Source: Gracilariopsis chorda
Taxonomy: Eukaryota; Rhodophyta; Florideophyceae; Gracilariales; Gracilariaceae
Assembly: GCA_003194525.1 (NCBI GenBank)
Contig: NBIV01000052.1
Span: forward strand, 1 to 64,000
Reading direction: 5' to 3'
Length of the DNA: 64,000 bases
Shown here: in pieces, positions 20,689 to 32,655 of the stretch
Numbering within the stretch: the first letter of the stretch is position 1
Layout: each line of letters starts with the position of its first letter
Position numbers and translations under genes: made by a program
The notes under the pieces: model-generated
Told to the model about the DNA's origin: nothing
The model's database searches: none
The model's input: the letters and a program-made list of their open reading frames with translations, nothing else

Positions 20689-21482
20689 TCAAATTTTTCT
20701 ACAACAGAAATTCAGGTTAAAATACATTATTTGCAAAAGTGCTACCTGGAGGGAGGCACACAACGATTTTGGATGTGTCGGTCGTCGGAGAAAACGTGAC
20801 GTATAAATAGCCATGCGTGAAGCAGCCATCACGCAATCCAGTCCAATGCGACCACTATATGGCTGACCCTGTGACTTATTGGTAGTGATGGAAATGCAGA
20901 CATGGACCGGGAACTGTATGCGTGTGAAGTTGGGCACTGGGAAACTGTCGTCTCCATGTCCATACGGCACGAGCAGCAAGGGTATTGTACTGCCACGATT
21001 TACTTCAGAGGCGAATCGAAACAACAGTACATTGCTCTGCATGTCCCCCACCGTATAGATGGCACCATTCAAGTGGCCCTTTGAGGGATCTAAGATGCGA
21101 AAAAGCATAAATATAAAGCTCTTTTTGAGTTTTAGGAGGTGGGTCTGCAGCGTTGACCCGAAAGAACAGTGCTGAGCATTTTGAGAGGGTACTGCAGCGT
21201 GGCACTGTCTTGGTCACCTCCCTTGTCGTCAGTGAGGTACATGTGATACGCTTCAGGTATCATGTGGCTTACGAGTTCTTTGAGCTCTGGTAGGCGATAA
21301 ATTTTTGCAGTTATAATCACTATTGCCGTTAGGCTGTCCGCATCAACGTACCTCTGGGCTATACCATCAAAGAACGTATGGACCATGGTGTTCAACGACT
21401 TTTTACATTGTACGGGTTCTGGTAGGGCAAAGGAATGCTTGGGTGGGACAGTCCCTGGCAATCTGCTCTCTCCAATTTGCAT
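20689..21482 (-). pseudogene. Helitron helicase C-terminal part
   Basis: Two frames read FDGIAQRYVDADSLTAIVII...AYHMYLTDDKGG and then QFPVHVCISITTNKSQGQ. The latter is the conserved late helicase block (QFPVxxxFAMTxNKSQGQ) of Helitron and Pif1-type helicases. The frames are separated by a shift near 21120, and the following block that normally reads LYVALSR is degraded. Confidence 0.75.
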
Positions 21483-21896
21483 GAGAGGGTCGGGAAACTG
21501 CAGTCGTTCTATGTCGATTTAGGGTGTTCCACAAAGGGAGGAAAGCACCATTTTATCAGTCAATCTCAAAGTTCGAAAGGAAAAGGAGACAATTGAGCGT
21601 TTGATTCATGCTTTGACCGTCACCGATCGCGGGCCATCACGAATAAAACGGGGAGAATCTGCCGGAAGTCGCCAGAGAACAATACGAACTTGCATCCAAA
21701 CGGGTAGGTGCGAGCGTGTTATGTTTAGGCGAGTTCATTCTACAGCTTCTACGCAGAAGCGATTGCACAGCAAGATCTCCTGCCAGATAAATAGGTCTAC
21801 GATATTCATCCGATTTGACTAGTGCGAGGTAACCTAGATGTTGCATGTGATCTCAGTGATATCTTTAATGGGAATCCTGATCGTCGAGTGAGCCTT

Positions 21897-22844
21897 TTAA
21901 ACGCCCTCAAGCAGTAGTGCTGCTACAGCAGTCGTGGGTACCGTAAGGACGGACTTGCCACGAAGCCATAACGTGGCCTGAATTACCTTGAAAAGAAGAT
22001 TCTTCTCTATTCCACGTAGAGCATCCAGGAAGAAGAAGCGAGTAGTAGCATGCATTTCTGTAGAAGGACCACCGAGCCCCTGCAAGCTCTCTACGGACAC
22101 GCCAGGAAGGATGGCCACAACAACGGTATTGAACAAAAAACAGTGACGCTCATTAAATAGAAGGATGGCTGCTTTCACAGTGTTTCTAATGTCTGACTGG
22201 ATTCGCTGAGATCGACCTGGAGCGCAAAGTTCCGGTAGATGTTCCATTCCCGTCGAAAACCCGTATATCCATAGAAAAGCTATTGTGACACCAATCTCCT
22301 GCAATGACTTTTGCGCTTCTAACAGAACGTAAGTACTGGCTCCTTCATTGACGGCCAGTGCCTGAATCATGCCGCGATGCTGAGCGCGTATATCATGCAG
22401 GAATATCGATTGATGCTGCCCTCACCGAGTACGTAGTTTTGACAGCTCGCAGTAGAGCAAGATCGGGGCAAGAGAATGACAGCGAAGAACAAATGAGGAC
22501 TAAAAAAACTCGCGCATTGCTCATCTCTACTCCCTGTCGTCGGCGAGGAGGCCCTTAACCAGGAATGCCTCCATGAAGCTACTGTATTGCTGACCATCCA
22601 CGGTGTGGATATGCCGAAAGGATATATCACTCTCTTTATGGGTCAAGAACAAGGTGAAAATGTACCACTCACCCTCTCGTCGATGGGCATTATAATTGCA
22701 CCCATTTACATGCGCACCACTGACAGGGAGGTCATATAGATCGGCTGCAGCTGCCGTTGAAGTACCATACGAATTCGGAGACATGCACATGATTTCCAGC
22801 ATTTTGTGAAATGTGAGAAGCATATTATCGCTAGAGCTGGGCAT
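21897..22844 (-). pseudogene. Helitron helicase N-terminal part, Walker A lost
   Basis: The upstream frame (22527-22844) has YIFTLFLTHKESDISFRHI and FMEAFLVKGLLADDRE, the typical helicase lead-in. The next frame has FFLDALRGIEKNLLFKVI followed by GKSVLTVPTTAVAALLLEG. The Walker A motif, normally GGxGKT, reads RGIEKN, so ATP binding is lost. The block after it (AxxGIAALLLxG) is recognisable. Confidence 0.75.
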
Positions 22845-23107
22845 AAGGGATATGCCGTGCCCCTGGATACTTTTAATTGGCCATAAACCACTCGGTCAGC
22901 TTGGGTCCTGCCCAAACTCTGTTAGCAGCAGAATTGCTCGCTAACATCCTCGAAGAACAGCTTATGGTGTTCTTCCAAGTGTAATTAAAGCTTCATGGCG
23001 GGGACATTGCGCTCAACAATGGCAAATCCAAGCATCCACTACAGTGCCTTGAAAGCAGACACATACCTCCCGTTCTGGAAATCCTAGATCTCGTCATGAA
23101 GTCCATT

Positions 23108-23491
23108 CTAATCTACAATCTGCATTGTGACTTTGTCCGAACCCCTGCACACGTACTTGAAGAGGTAGCTGATACCCCCAAGTTGCGATACGCATAGCTC
23201 AACGTTTATGTGGGACGAAAACCGAGAGAGCAGCTCTGGAAAACGTGGAACCACCCACGAATTGTCCAATGTCACTACGCGCTGTGAATACCTGAGCCTG
23301 CAGCTTCGCCTTACAAACAGCTCGCTCTCGGAAGAATAGCGTTTTCGGTAGCTTATGTAGTACTCATTTTCATGCTTTGGTATTTTGGAGCAAAACGACG
23401 AAGGACGGCGGTTCAAGCAGGTCAACTCGCGCATGCACGGCGCTGGCCTATTCCCTGCCCCGTACAGAGTGTGAATCATGTGCTGCAGCAT
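23108..23491 (-). pseudogene. Helitron-like region between Rep and helicase
   Basis: The 127-residue frame has FCSKIPKHENEYYISYRKR, VTLDNSWVVPRFPELLSRF, HINVELCVSQLGGISYLFKY and VCRGSDKV. These match the Helitron signature with CPKxF, YxxYRRR, VDNxWVVPYNP, HINVE and KYLxKYVxKGxD in order. Confidence 0.75.
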
Positions 23492-24205
23492 GAACTCTTG
23501 TATAGCTGCGTCTCAGGAAGGAGAAATCTCAGCTGAGATGAGCTGGTCACTGTATCTGGAGAAGGTCGGGTTATGAAACGGATATCTTCGAAAGTGGTAT
23601 GTGATTCACTACTAGAGGTGTCGGTTCAACAGGGTGTGGCACGTGAAATCATGCCCGAGCACGAGCAGCGGATAGTGAAAAGCTACCCTAGTAAGGAAAG
23701 AGGACGAGGCGTAAAGACGGTGGAGTCACGAAGGTGAGGAGGCCAAATAGCGATGCTGGGAGCAAACCTCAGACCAGGGCGAAACCACAATGGATGGTAA
23801 ATTAGTGTCAGTGAAGGGTCCCTGTAGTTGTGCCAGGAGTTTTAGACAGCCGTGTGTATCGGAACATCTTTCTTTGAAGGAGTACTTAAGTCGCGAAAGC
23901 AAAACATCTAGGGCCAGAAGCACTTGGTTAACAAAGGCCTACTTGTGTGGCAGCGGATGAGCTTTCGCACGAATTATTGACTATTTTAAGAACGATAGTA
24001 AAACAATAGAAGAAAATTAATTACAACTTTTTCGACGATGCGTGGTTTACGTCCTCTACTATGGCCAACCGCTATCTGACTCTGCCGTATTTTGAGTTCA
24101 TAAATCACCACTTCAGTATCCCAACGTTTATATGGGCACTAGACATGATGCACACCAGCAAACCTTTCGGAAAAATACTCAAGTCACCATAAACCACTTT
24201 CAATG
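23492..24205. other. No gene seen
   Basis: No domain or repeat recognised. The upstream Rep part of the Helitron would be expected here but is not readable. Confidence 0.4.
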
Positions 24206-24827
24206 TGTTAGAAGCAGCATAGCTATGGTTAAAGTGAGTGAGAAGTCGATGGTGATGATCCCAGTTGACGACCAGAGCATCCACGTGGGCAGATATAGAG
24301 GTTCTAGCCTAGTTTGCTCAGGGTCGCTAGTTTGATGATAGTCGTCCGTGCTTAACGGTAGTACCAATGGTCTTATTGATGGCATCCATACGTTGATGGT
24401 TTTATCTGGTTCAGTGCAAGATCTAGTCGTTTGATGAGGAGGGGTATTCAAATAGTATTTGGTGGGAAGTTCTTGATCTGGTATGAAGCCAAGTCTTCCC
24501 TGATGGCTTGGAATCGTTCTTCTCAAGAATGTTTCATATACCACATAATTTCTCTCAAATTTGTAAGTAGTACGCAACGCGTAGTGTGGAGCCGCTGATG
24601 TACAAATGGTTAGTCAAGATGTTCCCTGACATGAGTGTGTTTTTATATCATATTGACCGTATATCGCCAAGATGTCAACTCCACTTTGAGGTCAAATAGA
24701 CATAGAAATCTGTTACCCAATTTCTTAGAGAGGTCATTTAAAATTGAACTAGATGATGAAGATGGTCAAAAAAGGCGCTAGAAACACCTATACTCAAAGT
24801 AAGGTAAGTGATAACTAAAACCTAAAA
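24206..24827 (+). repeat. H-family LTR copy 1 (diverged solo LTR)
   Basis: Starts TGTTAGAAGCAG and aligns along its length with 27525-28195 and with the reverse complement of 34150-34800, including the block GTCATATTGACNN...GATGTCAACT and the 3' block ACCTATACTCAAAG...AAGGTAA. The 3' end (normally CTAACA) is degraded to CTAAAA and no target duplication is visible, so it is probably the oldest copy. Confidence 0.65.
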
Positions 24828-25629
24828 TTCTGGTGATTACTCGTTGCAAATCTGTAGGTACTGTAGTCTCCGGTGAATCTTTGAGTTCCTAGTCCATGTT
24901 GAATGTTGTGAGTGCAATTGAGTGTAGTGAGAGACAGTAAAGAGATGGATGTATGGAGTGAATTAGTTTGAAGCTGATGAAGAACTTCATGATCATGTGT
25001 TGCTTTTGAAGTAATATGGTTTTTGGGATAGAACTCATGATACTGTTCTTTTTTGTGCTTTTAAGGATGAAATCAAGAGCGGGGTTTTTCTTTCATGATA
25101 GTTCTGTATCCGGCAGCTATCATATTTGCCGTGTATTTATGTGAGCGTTAAAGTATTCGTCAATATTGATATCTTAGGTGTAGATAATATTCCAATCTTC
25201 TGTTTTGAAAGCATTATGGTCTTCTTGTGTCGCTTGATTGATATTAGCAATGATGTTGGGTACAAAAACTTGGGTTGTTAATCGGATTTTGAGTACGATT
25301 GGTAGGTCGAAAATGTCGGATGAAACGCTACCTATTACGGCTGATAATAGTACCCGAGACATTGCTTGGTTCTTTGCTTATGGTGGCGTATAGTTCTATT
25401 GCTAGAAAAAGTGAAGCTTCTTTTGAATTTTCAAGATACGGTGTCGTGAGCGGTATGTTTTTTTTTCATTTCGAATTGTTTTCTGGTGTCCTTAGAATGC
25501 GCGTACTGTTATTTCGTAGTACTGAATTTTCATATTGTTTAGTTGTTAGATCGTATTCTTTTGGTAGTGCTGTCTCTGTCGACGGAAGATGCGTGCGACG
25601 TCGGAACTCGTGGTGTGGGTTAAGGAAAG
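24828..25629. other. No gene seen
   Basis: AT-rich sequence between an H-family LTR and a D-family solo LTR. An open frame at 25299-25709 runs into the LTR and looks like chance. Confidence 0.5.
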
Positions 25630-26454
25630 TGAAGTGCAACGCCCTCAGGGAGGGATTCTTGGTACTTGAACGCTTTCCCGATATTATCGGTTGTGTAGTG
25701 TGTATATGAACTACGCCCCACTATGGTGGATATGGACACGTGGGACACGGTTTTGGGTCAATTGGCGGTTGGCCACAGTAGTGGATGTTGCCACGAAATG
25801 TGGAGTATTTTAGTTAATATTATTTATAATTTTCACACCCATTTCTGGGAAGCTAGTACTTAGTGCGACGGCGCACTGCCGTCGCACCAGTAAACCTTCC
25901 CCAACAAGGGACCCCAACCTGGGGAATTGGCTCTAGTTGTTGCCGCTTGCGCGCGTACTCTACTCCTCCTTGGAGGGAAACGCCGTAAACCACGGGACAT
26001 CTAACCCCCTTGCACATCTAAAGGGACCCATCACTGGGAGTATAATTGTTCCAATTGCATTGGTGTTTCGCCCTGTATAGGGATATTGTTACCGGCATCG
26101 CCGTTCGTCCCCGTCGCTCTCGCGACTCACTTCGTCCTCTCTTCCTCCTCTTCGCCCTTCCTTTTTCCCCTTTTTAGGGTAGCACCTCCCGCTATCCGCG
26201 GCCCTCGTGTGCGCATCCGCTCACACACCCCCACTTACGTGGAAACATACCTCTAGTGAGGACCACACCCCGCTCACGCGGATACCGATTCTTCGCCTTC
26301 ACCTCCCTGCGCGAGTCGCGACAGGTGTCCCTGGTCTTACAAACCGGCTTCGCCGTGACACCCCTGGGAGGGCTCTACCCAACTGGGTTCACCTCGTGAG
26401 AGGAAGATCCCGAACGTCTTTCGGTGTTTTTCCCCTTTGGGGCATTGCACCACA
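25630..26454 (+). repeat. Solo LTR of the D family, 825 bp
   Basis: Runs from TGAAGTGCAACGCCCTC to GCATTGCACCACA and is flanked by a perfect 5-bp target duplication, GAAAG at 25625-25629 and 26455-26459. It is closely similar to the copies at 10597-11420 and 58571-59395 and has no attached internal sequence. Confidence 0.95.
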
Positions 26455-27524
26455 GAAAGAGAGCAAAGCTCCTGGTTTTGTGCTAAAAAGGGGGTAAGTA
26501 GGAGGGTTGTATGCTTTGCCTGTATCCAGGTGGCTTTTTTTGCTGCAAGTTAGTGTGCGACTCGGAGAGAAAGGTTTCAATTGATTGCTTTGCTTTTTAT
26601 ATCTATGATTTCGGGCCCATAATCTATGAGAGGAAGACTTTGGCTGGACTTGACTTTGATCTAATTCTGATTTGTCATAAATGATATATATTTCTCTCTT
26701 CTTAAGCATTTCTATGCCTATAAGGGGGGTACTTTTGACTGATTGGAGGCGTTGCGCCAAAAGAGGGCTTTGAGTGCCCCGTGTGCCTTTGCAAAATGTC
26801 CAGTTGGGTCATCGCCTCCCTGCCACTCCGAAAAAGAAGCAGCGGCAAAGCATAGAATGCACAGGCTGCTACCGCATGTTGATTACTTCCTTGATGCTGA
26901 GTAGCTGCCACTCCAAAAATGACTACAGATCCAGCCACTAACCAGCAGGCAAGCAGCTTTTCCCTTTTGGATCGGCTCACAAAATTTTGGCTCCGGTGCA
27001 GCATGCAAAACGCTGCGCCAAGCCGAAGATGAATCCGAAGGCATATAGTAGTCTCTCCAATACAAATATTTTTTGAGGTATGGGGGGTTAGCTGTTCATT
27101 GAAGTGAGGAGTTGCGCCAATGAAAAGACTCGCACGGCCCGTTCTGCGATTGCAAATACCTCTCTGGTCGTAAGGCCTCCTTTCCATTCAAAATATTCAT
27201 GAGAGGCAAAAGTAGCAGCAGCAAACCTCAAAGCTCATTGGCTGCTGCTGTATGTTGAATGCCATTGCTGGAGAGTTGCTGGCACTACAAGAGTGCCAAA
27301 CGACTAGCAGCACTGTGGCTGACACTGCATGTAATTCTGCAGTGTCACCCAATTGCAATCAGGTTCCCTTGAACCGCCCACGTGCTATCTGTTGCTGAGT
27401 GGTCAGCACTCTCATAACGAGTCCCGTGCAACCTAATTACAGAGAGCAACGGGTTGTGCTTCAGCCTGATTGGCCAGCACTGCAGTCAGTCTACTCAAGT
27501 AGTGCAATGCAGTAATCGCCAATC

Positions 27525-28195
27525 TGTTAGGAACATAGGTGCAATGGTTGAAGTAGTCGGTAGTCGATGGTTATGGTCCGAATTCAAGTTCGGAGCATCC
27601 ATTGGGGTTTATATAGAAGATATAGCCTTGTTCTATCAGTGCCAATAGTCGATGAACATCGCCAATGTTTAAGGACATTATGCTTGGTGCTCTCCTCAGG
27701 CTTCGTATGTGGGTGTTGTATGGGGTGCAGTGCCAGATCTAGTAGTCTGATGACTTTGCGAATGCCACCAAAGCTGATGACTTCTTATATGGCTTGGAAA
27801 GGATCAGCAACATCAGGGTAGTGATGAACTGGCATTAGCCGAGGGTGCCCTTGATGAATTGGCACGAATCTCTCAGGAATCTTTTATGACCGTTTGATCA
27901 TTGCTATACCGGGTGAGTGTCTGTCAACGATGTAAGTGGAAGGCGAAGTGTAGTTCGGATCCAACTTTGTCCCAGTGGTCAACCAGGACTTCTTCCACAC
28001 AACCATGTTGTCATATCATTTTGACAGTATGTCACAAAACATGTCAACTTGGCTTTGAGGCCAGGTAGACATGGCAAATAGGTAACTGATCTCCTCAGGA
28101 GGTCGTATAGAACAAACCTGGGTGATTTGGACAGGTTAGAAGTGATGATGGAGCAACCTATACTCAGAAAAGGTAAATAGCATCTAAATATAACA
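27525..28195 (+). repeat. H-family LTR copy 2 (solo), about 671 bp
   Basis: Starts TGTTAGGAACATAGGTGC and ends CATCTAAATATAACA. The flanks are CAATC (27520-27524) and GAATC (28196-28200), a target duplication with one mismatch. No coding sequence is attached, so it is a solo LTR, inserted into the satellite-like array. The TGTTAG...TAACA ends are typical of copia LTRs. Confidence 0.8.
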
Positions 28196-30087
28196 GAATC
28201 ACAGAAAAATCAACTATGACAACTCTACAACTCAAAATTATTTTAGGCGTCACAGCACCCCTGGTCTTTACAGGCGATATTGCGATACTTAGCAAGCAAA
28301 GTGCCCAGATAGCCTCCGATAGCAACTCCACTAAACGAATCAACTAAAACTACGTGGTGCGCAGCGCCGCCTGCTGCCGAAGGCTGCTTTTACTTGTCTC
28401 AACGCTTCCCTTCCATTCAAAACCTTCAGCAGCAGCAGAAGCAAGGCCCATAGCTTGCTTTGCTGCTGCAGCATTTTGATTGCTCATGCTGCTCATTGGC
28501 TAGCACTACAGTAGTACCAGCCACTCAGCGCCAGAGTGGTTGGCAATGCATCCAGTTCTGCAGTTATAGCCAAAGACAATCAAGTGCACTTGCAACGCCA
28601 CGTGATGGCCAAAAGTAACAAAAATGAAAAGTAGCGCCAGCATTACCAGTTGGAATAAAGCAGCAACAGCAGCAACAGCAGCAGCAACACATACAGTTCA
28701 CACGCTGCTGCTGTAAATTGACCGCCTGCTTGCTTTTAAGTAATGTACACTACAGAAACGACTACCGTGCTAGCAATATAGCAGCAGAGGTGTTGTGCCC
28801 CCCATATGGGGCAAACACTTTCTCTTAAAGTACAGATCATCTTCACAGTGATTTTTTCAATCAAATACCATCTATAGCAACTCAATATCTAAATTCACGC
28901 TCGACGCCGCGGCCCCATTCAATTTATTGGTTGTGAGCTATAGCTTTTAAACAGCCCGAAAACCCCCGAGATCACCCTTATTCAGTGGCATGCAACTCCT
29001 CCCGCGGCCGAGTCCCGCTTTCTTTTTTCTTTCCTATATAGATTTAATCCAGTAGGAGAGGATGCAGGCTGACTGCAGGGAGGCGTTGTGCCAATATAGA
29101 TCCTTGCAGCTCCCGATCAGCGCGGGCAAAAGCTCTCTTGGCGCAACTCCTTCCTGCCATTGAAATATTTCAGCAGCATCAGCAGCAGCAAAACTCATAT
29201 ATCATTGGCTTCTGCTGCATTTTGACTGCTGCTGTTGCTAAATAGCTGGCATTACAGAAGTGTCAGCAACTGAAATGCAGATTGGCTGGCACTGAAATCA
29301 TTTCTGTAAGGCCAGCAAAGCTGAACCAAGGGCACTTGGACTGCCATGTGTTTATGAAAAAAATTAAATGTATAGTTGAACCCTGACTAGCTTTTTGGAT
29401 CCATCAACCAAAAACTTGGCTCTATTGCAGCATGCAGATTCTCTTTTGCTGTGCCAAGCGAGAGATGGATTCGAAAGCATATTCTTCTTAGCACTATGGT
29501 AATGATTAGGGGCAGAACGAGTTACCAAGTCGATGGTTCTGCGCCAAAAACGTTCTGCTACACTACCCGTGCACGCCAGTAGTTGCTGCGCTGTGTTGTT
29601 ACTTGGCGCAAACTATTTAGGTTGTGAGCAGCAGGAGCAGGAGCAGGAGCAGCAAATCTCAAAGCTGATTGGCTTTTGCTGCAACTGGTGCTGCCGCTGC
29701 TCCACCCTAACTGCTGCCATGTTGCACAGTGCACAGAATAACACACTTAGCTAAGTGCCAGCACTACCATTTCAGATCCATCAATCTCATTTATACTGCG
29801 GCGGAGCATACAGAAACTACATTACTACGACAATCAAAAGACGTATCCGAACACATCCAGATGTCTTTCTCTTAAAATGATTCAAATGAACATAAACTGG
29901 GCGTTATTGATTGAATGAGGACCTTACGCCAATAAGACACCTTGCACGTCCCTTTACGTGCATGAATAAAGCCATGTGGCGCAACACTTCCCTTTCATAT
30001 AAAACGTTCAGCAGCAGCAGCAAAGCTTGCTACTGAGCATTCACCACTTTCATAAAGACTGCAGTGCCAGTTTGTTACAAAATATAT

Positions 30088-30324
30088 TTATAGCGCTGTA
30101 GTATCATGGTCTTGCATCGCAGTCAATTTAGGAACGTATTGTCTGAGATCGGCTATTAAATGGTATCCAATCACAGACAAATGAGCTACACAGAATGCTA
30201 GAGCTCTATTAACTTTAAAGGAAGCAGCCCTCTGGGCTGTGGCGGCTTTATTGCGAGCGTTAACAAGCAAAGTGCCGAGATAGCCTCCAAAAGCCATTAG
30301 ACTACACGAAGCAACTAAAAGCAC
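30088..30324 (-). pseudogene. Repeated short coding-like fragment in the array
   Basis: The 78-residue minus-strand frame contains FGGYLGTLLVNARNKAA and later AFCVAHLSVIGYHL. A related segment at about 28262-28352 on the minus strand reads SGVAIGGYLGTLLAKYRNIA in one frame. The match at the protein level with many silent or conservative changes suggests that both derive from one coding sequence. The fragment is hydrophobic with two possible membrane segments. I do not recognise the family. Confidence 0.35.
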
Positions 30325-30390
30325 CTGGCGCGCAACGTCCGTTGCGCCTCAAGCCCCCTTTCACTGGTGTTTTGCTGAAATGTTTGACAG

Positions 30391-32655
30391 AATTACCATT
30401 CTTGAAACTACAATCTATTCTGGTTACAATACTATTGATAGGAGGTGGCCATTAGTGTTGTAAGAATGATATTACAAAAATAGTAATGTTGGTGATATTT
30501 TTTCAAGAGAAACAAGTGTGCAGAAACACATCACTTAAAATCAGAACAAAACGTTTCTATCGATAGTATTGTAGCTATAATGGAAGAAACCACTTCGGAG
30601 CCTGACAAACAATAGAAATGGCTGTCCATCAATGGTAGGCAGACCTTACGGCGACTTCAAAGCGGTAAGATCGTCTCCACCGCAAAACCGTTTCAATGCA
30701 AACACTGAAGCACTTGTGAACTATTTATTGGCTGATTGTATCACGCTGCATGAAGTCCATAATTGACTTTCAATGGAAATTCGATTCAGGTCTTCTGATC
30801 TACAAAATTTTACAAATTAATATCTCCCTGGGACGTTCCCTGTCGAAGGTTCGGTCTTATTTCGAGACCAAAAGGTTTTTTTTGTACGTCTATTAAAGGC
30901 TTGTACCTCTGCGAGCTGTGGGCATCGCCCAGTAGTCGTGCTTCTGTTAGGAGCATAGAACCGAGCTCAGGATTCGAACTATTGTGGGCCTGAAAGGCTC
31001 CTCCTGCCAGGATCTGCATGGTATTGGCTCTGCTGATAGTTGCTGGGCTCTCTAGTAGCGCAGTGCAATACAAATATCTAGGAGGAAGAAATTTGTTCTT
31101 ACTTAGACAGGAGTCCGTCCGGGAGGTAGTGGAAAAGGTTCTCGGTGTACTGTAAATGGGTTTTAGAAGCATATTCGTGAAGAAGCATAAGCTCACCTTG
31201 ACAAAATACGAACTTTGGAAACATCTGCAAGCAAAATGCACAACGTTATGATAGTAGAATGTCGCAGAAACGATTTCATTAGTGATGGTGCTGTATTTGT
31301 CTCACGAGTTTTCAGTACACACGAAGACGGCGCAGATCTAGTTGTAAAACCGCTCAAAGAAGGGGATGTGAAGGTTTTATTCAATCTTCGACACAGTACA
31401 GATGACAGTGAATGTCACTTCAACAGAGTCTCAAGAAGCTACAAAGGACCATATCTTTGATCCTTTGGCCACAGAAATATCATGAAACTGTTCGCCGAAA
31501 GTTGCGATCACGACCACGCCTAGGTTTCTTTCTTCCCCTTCCGGGACATGCAAGCCCTCGTACATTTGGCTCATCCCTCCAGAAAACGGAACTTAATTTT
31601 CTTTTTGGATTGGAAAGGTAAAGAAGCACTCTACTGCACCTTCAGATCCCGGAAATCGTCAAAACCACTACGTAATTAGGTCGGTCACAAAGCAGATGTT
31701 GAGTCCTACGACAAAGCTAGTGCACAGAAAAGCGATCAACAGATCGTTCCGACTCATCGCCTTCAGAAAAGAGAATGCCAGCAGTCAAAAAGGGCCCTTC
31801 GGTGCATCATGCCAGTCAAAAGTGGCTGAGCTCTCACAACTCGGTCGGAAACTCTGCGGTTCCATAAGAGAAGAACTGTTTAGTCCACGAAAAAAAACAA
31901 TTTCGTTCCTGCATTTGCTTCCTACTTCCATTAACACTTCTATTTCGTCAATAAAGCTATGTTTTATTGCATTGAGGTATTCATGTTGCAGAATAGCGTC
32001 AGTTTTCCAAAAATAGAGCAGTGCAGTCAAAACACTTTGTTTGTAAAGAGAGATTAGTTGCTCCATTACTACTTTTCGCTCTTTTGCGGGCTTTTTGAGT
32101 TATTCACTGCCCTCCGCAACCCCCTTCAGCGCCATTCATGGACTTGCTACAGAGTATGATCTTTTTCTTTAAATTATGTTTTTGTTCTTTACCCCATATA
32201 TGTCCCTAAAGGAGTACTTCTTATTGCCCTCTTTATTCTCGTTGTGCTTCGTTAACCATTCTCGTAATCCCTTTGTTAGTTTTGTACTCTTTTCCACAAA
32301 TTTCGTTGACATCTTCTCTTTTTCCGGAGTTTTTAGACTTCCGAACTAAATATCATTGATATGTGCTACGAATGAAAGACAAAACGTCAAGAACCTCGAA
32401 CGTATCGCCGTATTATAAAGTAGTATCTCAGGAGTAACTGTTCATTTTGCTTATGTTTTTTTCACCGTCTAAACCTGATTTACCTGCTCTAATCATAAAT
32501 GTCTCGACGGAGCGTCTGCCAGTATTTTTGCTCATATCGCTATCACAATTTCTTCATTTTTGATATGGTCAGAAAACTTCTTCTTGTATACTTGTGCCAT
32601 TGCACTCTCTGTACGTGAAGTAGCTGCCAGAGTTTTGTTTTGTTTTTGTTTTTTT
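30391..32655. other. Mostly no gene; possible copia RNase H fragment at 31215-31400
   Basis: A plus-strand frame from 31215 reads SKMHNVMIVECRRNDFISDG and later EDGADLVVKPLKEGDV, resembling the end of copia RNase H (SKHIDxRYHFIRE...ADxLTKPL). Support is weak because a longer unknown minus-strand frame overlaps (30810-31241). The rest shows no recognisable feature, and I could not find a copia LTR for element G here. Confidence 0.35.

Larger units (their letters stand above)
20689..23491 (-). mobile_element. Decayed Helitron (Rep/helicase) remnant
   Basis: Minus-strand fragments fall in the order of a Helitron transposase: the region between Rep and helicase (23108-23491), helicase N-terminal part (22527-22844), the Walker A region (21897-22370) and the helicase C-terminus (20689-21482). 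Each piece is in a different frame and stops separate them. No Rep HUH motif and no Helitron end (TC start, hairpin-CTRR end) was identified, so the borders are those of the recognisable coding part. Confidence 0.75.
26738..30390 (+). repeat. Diverged tandem array with stem-loops and CAG triplets
   Basis: About eight related units start near 26738, 27100, 28360, 28640, 29078, 29530, 29916 and 30318, roughly 370-450 bp apart where best preserved. A typical unit starts GGAGGCGTTGCGCCAA, has an inverted match about 60 bp on (TTGGCGCAACTCC), then TTCCCTGCCATTCAAAATAT, a CAGCAGCAGC run, and GCTCATTGGCTGCTGCTGC. A second shared part lies mid-unit (GCAGCATGCA...GCCAAGC at 26996 and 29415). The H-family LTR at 27525-28195 interrupts it. 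It could be a satellite or clustered short transposons; I cannot place it in a known family. Confidence 0.65.

Noticed and set aside
29620-29665. GCAGGA hexamer run as a separate microsatellite
   Set aside because: It is a local expansion of the CAG-rich part of a satellite-like unit and is covered there.
31193-32066. Possible host gene made of several short frames
   Set aside because: No splice pattern or domain was convincing, and one part looks like a copia RNase H end.
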